5,841 bases of DNA from VRUE01 sp046733315 (GTDB taxonomy: Bacteria > Actinomycetota > Thermoleophilia > Solirubrobacterales > 70-9): contig JBKPOV010000198.1 in NCBI GenBank assembly GCA_046733315.1, forward strand, positions 1-5,841, in the 5' to 3' direction. This document shows positions 1 through 5,700 of this stretch, one piece after another. The position numbers were made by a program, and so were the translations under genes. Each line of letters begins with the position of its first letter. Position 1 is the first letter of the stretch. The notes beneath the pieces were generated by a model. The model saw only the letters and a program-made list of their open reading frames with translations. It was not told the DNA's origin and did not search any database.

Positions 1-7
1 GACCCGG

Positions 8-340
8 ATGATGCGACAGCCCGAGGAGCACAAACCGCACGGCAACACGCGCCTCGTGATCGCCGGCCTGATCGCGGTGATCGTCGGCCTGCTGATCGCG
101 GTCGTCGTCATCGCCAGCAGCGGCGACAGCGGCACCTCGACCTCGACGGTGACGACCGTTCCCAGCGAAACGAGCTCGACCACCGAGACGACGACCGGCT
201 CGACCACCGAGACCACCACTTCGACCCCGACCGAAACGACGACGTCGGAAACCACAACCGCGCCCGAAGAAACGACGACGACCACGCCGACCACGCCGCC
301 CGAAGAAGAAAACGGGAGTGGCGGCATCGGCGCCCCGTAG
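8..340 (+). CDS. Membrane-anchored protein with Thr/Ser/Glu/Pro-rich extracellular tail, unknown function
   Basis: The 110-residue product has a short hydrophilic N-terminus (residues 1-15), one strongly hydrophobic segment (about 16-36, rich in Val, Ile, Ala, Leu) and then a low-complexity tail of about 70 residues built almost only from Thr, Ser, Glu and Pro. ETTT recurs five times, and the end is acidic and Gly-rich (EEENGSGGIGAP). The segment has no clear cleavage site, so I read it as a signal anchor with the tail outside the cell; the tail could be an O-glycosylated stalk, which is inference. ATG at 8 and ATG at 11 are both possible starts, and the frame stays open to the window edge, so the true start may lie upstream. 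Its TAG stop shares its last base with the GTG of argG, which suggests coupled translation. I do not recognise a named family. The tail is low-complexity and gives no functional clue. Confidence 0.72.
   Translation: MMRQPEEHKPHGNTRLVIAGLIAVIVGLLIAVVVIASSGDSGTSTSTVTTVPSETSSTTETTTGSTTETTTSTPTETTTSETTTAPEETTTTTPTTPPEEENGSGGIGAP
174..213 (+). repeat. Direct repeat in the Thr-rich tail coding region
   Basis: The 16-mer GCTCGACCACCGAGAC occurs at 174-189 and again at 198-213. The offset is 24 bases, so both copies are read in the same frame and give the repeated STTET peptide unit. The surrounding sequence holds further degenerate ACG/ACC/GAG runs. This is the kind of in-frame repeat that lets a stalk-like tail change length between strains. 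Confidence 0.7.
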
Positions 341-1611
341 TGACGCCCGGCTCGCCCGCAGACGTTCGCACGGCCTCTTATGAGGCCGACCCGGCCGCGG
401 TGCGCCGGGTGCTGCTGCTCTACTCGGGCGGCCTCGACACGAGCGTGATGCTGAAGTGGATCCAGGACTCCTACGGAGCCGAGGTCGTCTGCCTCACTGT
501 CAACCTCGGCCAGCCCGGCGAGGACTACGCCGTGATCGAGGACAAGGCGAAGCACCTCGGGGCGTTGGAGTGCCACGTCGTCGACGCCCGCGAGGCGTTC
601 GTCGCCGACTACGTGCTGCCGGCGATCAAGGCCAACGCGCTCTACGGCGGCGGCTACCCGCTCTTCACCGCGCTGGGACGGCCGCTGATCGCCAAGCTCG
701 CGGTCGAGTACGCGCGCAGCAGCGGTTGCGACACGATCGCCCACGGCTGCACCGGCAAGGGCAACGACCAGGTGCGGATCGAGGCAACCGTGGCGACGCT
801 GGCGCCGGAGCTGAAGACGATCGCCCCGGTGCGTTCCTGGCAGATGGGCCGCGAGGAGGAGATCGCCTACGCGCGTGAGCACGGCATCCCGGTCAAGGGC
901 GGCACCGAGGTGACCCCCTACTCGATCGACGACAACCTCTGGGGTCGCTCCTCGGAGGGACGCTGGATCGAGGACCTCGACCACGCGCCCGAGGACGACG
1001 TCTTCCAGCTCGTCACGCGGCCCGAGGAGGCCCCCGATGAAGCCGAGACGGTGACGGTCGAGTTCGAGGCCGGCGTTCCCGTCGCCCTCAACGGCGAGCG
1101 GCTGGGGCCGGTCGACCTGCTGGAACGGGTCGCCGAGATCGGCTGCCGTCACGGTGTCGGCATCGTCGACCACATCGAGGACCGCATCGTCGGACTCAAG
1201 GTGCGCGACATCTACGAGGTGCCGGCGGCGGCGATCCTGCTCACCGCCCACCAGGAGCTGGAGAAGCTTGTTGGCACGATCCACCAGAACCAGTTCAAGC
1301 CGGAGCTCGATCGCAAGTGGGCCTACCTGGTTTACGCCGGACTCTGGTGGGAGCCGCTGCGCACCGACCTCGACGCCTACATGGACGCCGTCAACGCCCA
1401 GGTGAGCGGCACGATCGGGCTGAAGCTCTTCAAGGGCAACGTCCGAGTCGTCACCCGCTCCTCGCCAAACGCCGTCTACGACGCCGATCTCGCCTCGTTC
1501 GCCGAGTCCGGCGGGCTCTTCTCGCAGACCGCCTCGCCCGGCTTCATCGAGCTCTGGTCGCTGCAATCGCGCATGGCGCATCGAATCCGCGAGCGCGGGG
1601 AAGAGGGGTAG
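340..1611 (+). CDS. argG: Argininosuccinate synthase
   Basis: This cytoplasmic enzyme joins citrulline and aspartate with ATP, giving argininosuccinate, AMP and PPi, the penultimate step of arginine synthesis. The 423-residue product carries the N-type ATP pyrophosphatase loop YSGGLDTS (residues 28-35), the substrate-binding GCTGKGNDQVRIE block (from 136; most family members have GATGKGNDQVRFE), the PVRSWQMGREEEIAYA region, and YSIDDNLWGRSSEG (from 194). Length is within the family's usual range, and no frameshift is seen. The GTG at 340 is chosen because it overlaps the upstream stop (TAGTG), consistent with translational coupling; no good Shine-Dalgarno sequence lies at the right distance (GGGAG at 314-318 is too far). 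In-frame GTG codons at 400 and 409 would remove a 20-23-residue extension and give the short N-terminus usual in this family, so the start is less sure than the identity. No other arginine gene is visible nearby. Confidence 0.96.
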   Translation: MTPGSPADVRTASYEADPAAVRRVLLLYSGGLDTSVMLKWIQDSYGAEVVCLTVNLGQPGEDYAVIEDKAKHLGALECHVVDAREAFVADYVLPAIKANALYGGGYPLFTALGRPLIAKLAVEYARSSGCDTIAHGCTGKGNDQVRIEATVATLAPELKTIAPVRSWQMGREEEIAYAREHGIPVKGGTEVTPYSIDDNLWGRSSEGRWIEDLDHAPEDDVFQLVTRPEEAPDEAETVTVEFEAGVPVALNGERLGPVDLLERVAEIGCRHGVGIVDHIEDRIVGLKVRDIYEVPAAAILLTAHQELEKLVGTIHQNQFKPELDRKWAYLVYAGLWWEPLRTDLDAYMDAVNAQVSGTIGLKLFKGNVRVVTRSSPNAVYDADLASFAESGGLFSQTASPGFIELWSLQSRMAHRIRERGEEG

Positions 1612-1613
1612 AG

Positions 1614-1769
1614 ATGGCTTACGACAAGCTCGGCAAGGTGGCAATCCGCTTCGCAGTCAGGTACGTGCGCCGTCGCTACCGGCGCCCGATCCGCATTGGA
1701 GCCGGGATCGCCATTGTCGCGGCGGGCCTGGCCGCCTACGCCGCCAGCCGCAACGTTCCAGAGGGCTGA
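1614..1769 (+). CDS. Small basic single-span membrane protein, unknown function
   Basis: The 51-residue product starts MAYDKLGKVAIRF, has a strongly basic stretch (YVRRRYRRPIR, about residues 17-27), and then a hydrophobic Gly/Ala/Ile-rich segment (about 28-45) before a short polar tail. By the positive-inside rule the N-terminus should be cytoplasmic. The ATG at 1614 is two bases after the argG stop, with GAGGGG at 1603-1608 as ribosome binding site, five bases away and inside the end of argG; that placement decides the start, although the same frame stays open further upstream inside argG. Codon use matches the GC-rich neighbours. It is probably co-transcribed and translationally coupled with argG. 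I recognise no family and see no catalytic motif. Confidence 0.68.
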   Translation: MAYDKLGKVAIRFAVRYVRRRYRRPIRIGAGIAIVAAGLAAYAASRNVPEG

Positions 1770-1801
1770 CCCTCCCGAGCCTTGGCCCTATTGGCGCTCT
1801 C

Positions 1802-1825
1802 CTGGCTGGCTGACTAGCCACTCAG
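1802..1825 (+). terminator. Imperfect hairpin after the argG unit, possible terminator
   Basis: TGGCT (1807-1811) pairs with AGCCA (1816-1820) around a GACT loop. After one C-C mismatch, CTGG (1802-1805) pairs with TCAG (1822-1825), including one G-U pair. It begins 33 bases after the stop of the small membrane protein gene. No T-run follows, so it is not a classical intrinsic terminator, although actinobacterial terminators often lack one. Confidence 0.4.
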
Positions 1826-1831
1826 AACAAC

Positions 1832-1861
1832 TTGACTGATCCGAGATATCTGTGTTATAGG
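1832..1861 (+). promoter_or_regulatory. Putative sigma-A-type promoter for the 207-aa exported protein gene
   Basis: TTGACT at 1832-1837 is a near-consensus -35 box. TATAGG at 1856-1861 is a plausible -10 box, spaced by 18 bases and preceded by TGT (1853-1855), an extended -10 motif. The spacer holds the 8-bp palindrome AGATATCT (1844-1851). Transcription would start near 1868, leaving a leader of about 80 bases before the ATG at 1947. The -10 lacks the conserved final T. Confidence 0.48.
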
Positions 1862-1913
1862 TAGGGCGCGCGCTGGCGTACCCAGTGCGATACCTGACAG
1901 TTTCTGATTAAAC

Positions 1914-1930
1914 CCGGCGGCAATCGCCGG
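1914..1930 (+). promoter_or_regulatory. GC-rich leader hairpin next to the ribosome binding site
   Basis: CCGGCG (1914-1919) and CGCCGG (1925-1930) form a perfect 6-bp stem of G-C pairs around the loop GCAAT. The stem ends four bases before the Shine-Dalgarno sequence AAGGAG (1935-1940), which is six bases from the ATG at 1947. It could steer ribosome access or protect the 5' end of the message; neither role is shown by sequence alone. Confidence 0.5.
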
Positions 1931-1946
1931 ACCGAAGGAGAACCAA

Positions 1947-2570
1947 ATGAGACTCATCAAGATGCTCGGCCTTGCCCTGGTCGCTGCGATCGTCGCCACG
2001 GCGTTGATTGGGGCGGGCTCGGCTTCGGCCACCCTGAAAGCTACCGCCCTGTGCAAAGCGCCAGAATTAAATTGCTCAGCGACAAACACCTACCCGTCGG
2101 GGACGACGCTCTTTGCGCACCTGGTATCAGGCACCAAAGCGGTGCTTTCAGGAGGCCTCACGGAGGAATGCGGGCTTTCGTTAGTTAAAGGTAAAACCAC
2201 AACTGGATTAGGTACGACCGTATTAGGCAATCTCACCGAACTCACGTTCACGAGTTGCTCTAAATGTAAAGAAGTTGTGGCATTAGTTTCTCTCGCTGCA
2301 CCATGGCAGGTGCATCTGAAAAACCTAGGTGAATTAAAAGGGTCGATGTCGGTATTAGGCATCACTGTGCATCTCATCGACTGCACGATATTCCAGATCG
2401 ACTGCACCGCCACCGCAAGCGAAGTCTCGCTGGACGTGAGCACCAACGCCAAAGGCTTAGGTCTGATCAAAGCGGTTAACGAGCCGCTGGAACTTGGCGT
2501 CTGCGGCAAAGGCACATGGAACGCTGAATACGAATTGTTAGAACCAGACCCGATCTACGTCGAGTCCTGA
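1947..2570 (+). CDS. Small exported Cys-containing protein, Solirubrobacterales-type hypothetical
   Basis: The 207-residue product has a clear signal peptide: MRLIK, a hydrophobic core (about residues 7-22) and a probable cut after SASA at residue 28. The mature part is rich in Thr, Gly, Leu and Val, suggesting beta structure, and has eight cysteines (36, 43, 75, 104, 107, 146, 153, 186), an even number that fits disulfides outside the membrane. The C-terminus (CGKGTWNAEYELLEPDPIYVES) resembles small exported proteins I recall as multi-copy in Thermoleophilia; their function is unknown to me. The start is well supported by AAGGAG six bases upstream. The gene has its own putative promoter and is flanked by hairpins, so it is probably monocistronic. 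Its codon use is odd: nine TTA leucine codons (residues 41, 79, 88, 93, 113, 130, 137, 171, 198) and many A/T-ending codons in the middle, whereas the signal peptide is coded in the GC-rich style of the neighbours. Confidence 0.85.
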   Translation: MRLIKMLGLALVAAIVATALIGAGSASATLKATALCKAPELNCSATNTYPSGTTLFAHLVSGTKAVLSGGLTEECGLSLVKGKTTTGLGTTVLGNLTELTFTSCSKCKEVVALVSLAAPWQVHLKNLGELKGSMSVLGITVHLIDCTIFQIDCTATASEVSLDVSTNAKGLGLIKAVNEPLELGVCGKGTWNAEYELLEPDPIYVES

Positions 2571-2619
2571 GCGGCCTTTCAGTATGGCTACGGCACCATG
2601 TAGTTGAGTAGGCGGGAAA

Positions 2620-2653
2620 TCGAGAGGTCGCACACATTTGTGCGACCTCTCGA
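2620..2653 (+). terminator. Perfect 15-bp hairpin, likely terminator
   Basis: TCGAGAGGTCGCACA (2620-2634) is followed by the loop CATT and its exact reverse complement (2639-2653). It starts 49 bases after the stop of the exported protein gene. The stem is long and perfect but has no T-run after it, so it may be a T-less actinobacterial terminator. Its position only 15 bases before the next -35 box leaves open an operator role for the downstream promoter. Confidence 0.6.
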
Positions 2654-2668
2654 CCACTGATACGTACC

Positions 2669-2697
2669 TTGACAAGTATCTGTTCGTATCCTAAGGT
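2669..2697 (+). promoter_or_regulatory. Putative sigma-A-type promoter for the long secreted propeller gene
   Basis: The -35 box TTGACA (2669-2674) is a perfect consensus. The -10 box TAAGGT (2692-2697) fits the actinobacterial TAnnnT pattern, and the spacer is exactly 17 bases. Transcription would start near 2704, giving a leader of about 55 bases before the ATG at 2759. GTATC occurs at 2676-2680 and 2686-2690, and its inverse GATAC at 2659-2663; these short repeats around the -35 might bind a regulator, but they may be chance. Confidence 0.62.
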
Positions 2698-2740
2698 TCA
2701 GGTGAACGCAGCAGGGGGCTGCGGCACTTTAATAAGACTC

Positions 2741-2749
2741 AAGGTGAGG
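2741..2749 (+). promoter_or_regulatory. Ribosome binding site that decides the start of the long gene
   Basis: AAGGTGAGG is a good match to the 16S 3' end and lies nine bases before the ATG at 2759. An in-frame GTG at 2744 is the rival start, but it sits inside this site and has no Shine-Dalgarno sequence of its own upstream, so ATG 2759 is preferred. The choice changes the product by five residues only. Confidence 0.6.
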
Positions 2750-2758
2750 GATCGGAGA

Positions 2759-5700
2759 ATGCCAGCAACCGAGAGGGGTCGCCTGGGGGCGCAGTCGTTC
2801 TCGGGAGGCGATGCACGCTGCGAGCGCCGTCGCGGTCTGGGTGGGCTCGTCGCGGTCTGCGTGGTTTTGACGATTGCCTTGAGTGCCAGTCCGGCCCGAG
2901 CAGCGGACGATCATTCCTTTGATCCCGTTCGCTCCCTGACAGGCGACACCAGCGTCTCGCCCGATGACGAAACCCCTGATCCAGGCTCGGCTCACCCGGG
3001 TCGTTTCAACAGTCCTTGCGGAGTGACGGTCGATCGACATGGCTACTTCTATGTCGCGAGTGCCGCCTTCGGCGCCGATGCAAGCGGCACGTCGGGTCGC
3101 ATCGATGTCTTTGACCCCCAGGGCAACTACGTCACGCAAATCAAAGATGAAAATCAGCCTTGCGGGGTGGCGGTGGACTCGGCTGGAAATCTCTATGTCT
3201 TTGAGTACAAAGGCACTCGGATCGTGTTGTTCAGCCCCGATGCCTTTCCACCGAACCCAGGATCAATCTATTCGAGTCCGGTAACGGTCGCGACGGGGGT
3301 CCGCGACGGGGTCGCAGTCGATCCCACTGATGATCATCTTTATGTTGCCAGTAGCGATCACGCCGCAGAGTACGACTCGGCTGCCAACGGCTCGGGTCTA
3401 CTTGACGACACGATCGGGACGGGTTCGCTTGATGGCAGAGGCCCAGTTGCCGATGCAATGGGCATCGATGTGTGCGGCTCGAATGGCGACATCTACATCG
3501 CAAGTTCTCCGCGCGAACCATATGAACCGGACAGCCCAAGGGTGTATGTCCTCTCGGGCGCGCCTGGTCATACCCTCAAACACGTGATCGATGGCTCAAA
3601 TACTCCTGATGGAGGATTTGACTTCTCCTTTGGTAAAGCGGGGGTCGCGGTCGACCAGGCAAACTGCGACGTATATGTAAGTGACGTGGAAGGCTCCGAT
3701 AAGGCGGTCAACCAATTCGATGCCAGCGGCAGCTTCATCACACAGATCAAGCACAACTTCAAGCCAGCGGTCTTCTACAACGATATAGCAATTGATAACG
3801 CTACTCCGGGTCAGATTGGCTATGACAGCCCGAATCTGGGTTACGTCTACGTGACCTCTGCAAGTGGGCTCTCGATAGGTAACACCCATCTTTATGCTTT
3901 TGAGCCGAAGCTCAGTGGGCCGCCGGAGATCACGGAGCAGGTCGCCTCTCTGATCACTGAGAGCGAAGCTGTCTTGCGGGCGAAGGTCAAACCGAGCGGT
4001 TTGCCCACTACCTATCACTTCGAGGTAGTGAGCGTTGCTGACTTCGAGGACAGCGGCTACGCCGGAGCGCTGCAGGTGCCCGTGCCCGAGGCAAGCGCCG
4101 GCGAGGGAGGGACCCCGGTGGCGGTCGCCGAGTCGGTGGAAGGCCTCTCTCCGGGCACGGCGTATCGCTTCCGCCTGGTGGCAACGAACGAGGAATGCAC
4201 CACCTCGGGGGCCGGTCAACCATGCGAAGAAGGCGATGACGCGATCTTCGTCACCTACCCGAAATCACCGCCGTCGCAGCGCGGCTATGAGTTGGTCAGT
4301 CCACCGGACACAAACGGACGGATCCCGACGTCGACGCCCTTCGGCACCCTGAGGCAGGGCTTTGCCACTGAGATGGCCTCACCGGGCAAGGACAGCCTCA
4401 TATTCGCCGTTGAAGGTGGGGCTTTGCCAGGACTCGAAGGGGGCGGCTTCTATGACAGCTTCGAGGCGGTACGCGACGGGCGGAGCGGATGGCACACACG
4501 GTTCGCCGGTCTAACCGGAGCGCAGGCTCCGAATCCCTATCCAGGCGGAGTCTCGAGTGATCACAGCTTTGCTTTCTGGTCCGTCGAGGAAACCCCGGGT
4601 AATTTCAACGAATATCTGCGTCGCCCCGATGGTGGGATCGAGCCGGTCGGCATCGGCAGTCTAGGCGAGGATCTTCACGCGGCCGGCAGCTGGATAAGCC
4701 CCGGGGGCGGTCACGTCATATTCGTCACCGGCCTGGAAGAGAGCGCAGTGCGACTGGAGCCCGACGCTCCGCCCAGCGGAACTCGGACGGTCTACGACCG
4801 CACCCCCGGAGGGGCGACCAGGGTCATTTCGCTTCTTCCTGGCGAGGAGACGCCCGAGGCGGATGCCGAGTACGTTGGCGCCTCGGCAGACGGCACGGTC
4901 GTCGCGTTCACCGTTGAAGGCACTCTCTACGTCCGTTTGAACAACGAAAGGACCGTCGAAGTGGCGGTCGGGAATACCGTCTTTGGGGGTCTCTCGAGCG
5001 ACGGTGGTCAACTTTTCTACCTGCGCCCGAACCCTTCGGAGCCGCTCTTGGAGGGGGCTGGAAATATCCCTCAGGGCGAGATCTTCGCCTTCGACACCGC
5101 GACGGGGGAGACCACCCAGGTCGGCTCAGGGGCCGAATCGGTTCTCGTCAACGTCTCGGCAGACGGGTCCCACGCATACTTCACCTCGCCCAAGGTGCTC
5201 GACGACGGCGAAGAAGCAACGGCCGGCGAAGACAACCTCTACGCTTGGAGTGGAGGCGCGCCGCGATTCGTCGCAACCCTCCAACACATCGACGTGACGG
5301 GCGAGGGCAACGTCGCGACGAGCTTCTTCGGCGGGCTCGGACTCTGGACGACCTACGCCGTGGCGGCAGAGCAGGGCACTATCAAAGGGCCCACCAACGA
5401 CCCGTCGCGGACCACCCCGGATGGCTCTGCGCTCGTTTTCGAGTCGCGGGCTAACCTTGCGGCGCCATACGACAACGGCGGTCACGCCGAGATCTATCGT
5501 TATGACGACGCTGACGGCGATCTGGCCTGCATCTCTTGCACCGCGGCGGGTGCACTTCCGAGCTCTAGCGCCAGCCTGGTTTCTCGGCCTCCCCAGGGCG
5601 GGCTGTTCCCCATTCCGCCGGTAACCGCTCTCTCGCGAATACCGAATATCACGGACGACGGTGAGCACGTCTTCTTCCAGAGCGCCGAGCCTCTTGTAGC

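Noticed and set aside
174..300. Repeat array in the Thr-rich gene as a CRISPR-like or phage-related element
   Set aside because: The repeats are in-frame codon repeats for a Thr/Glu-rich tail with no unique spacers, so they are a protein low-complexity feature.
108..371. Minus-strand Arg/Ser-rich frame opposite the Thr-rich tail
   Set aside because: It is the mirror of low-complexity ACC/ACG/GAG codons, giving runs of Arg, Ser and Trp without domain character.
1317..1613. Upstream extension of the 51-aa protein frame inside argG
   Set aside because: The extension overlaps conserved argG sequence and reads as Arg-rich shadow. The ATG at 1614 with GAGGGG five bases before it is the better start.
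2090..2515. Minus-strand open frame opposite the exported protein gene
   Set aside because: The plus-strand gene has a strong ribosome binding site and a textbook signal peptide; the reverse frame has neither.
2659..2690. GATAC/GTATC repeats as a defined operator
   Set aside because: The motifs are only 5 bp and have irregular spacing (one inverted, two direct). They are too short to call an operator without other copies in the genome.
1770..2758. tRNA, small RNA or riboswitch in the intergenic regions
   Set aside because: I found no cloverleaf with a CCA-type acceptor or T-loop motif and no known riboswitch core; only simple hairpins and promoter-like boxes are visible.
3596..4219. Minus-strand open frame of 207 codons
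   Set aside because: It lies opposite the end of the NHL propeller and the FN3-like domain of the plus-strand gene, and has no recognisable domain.
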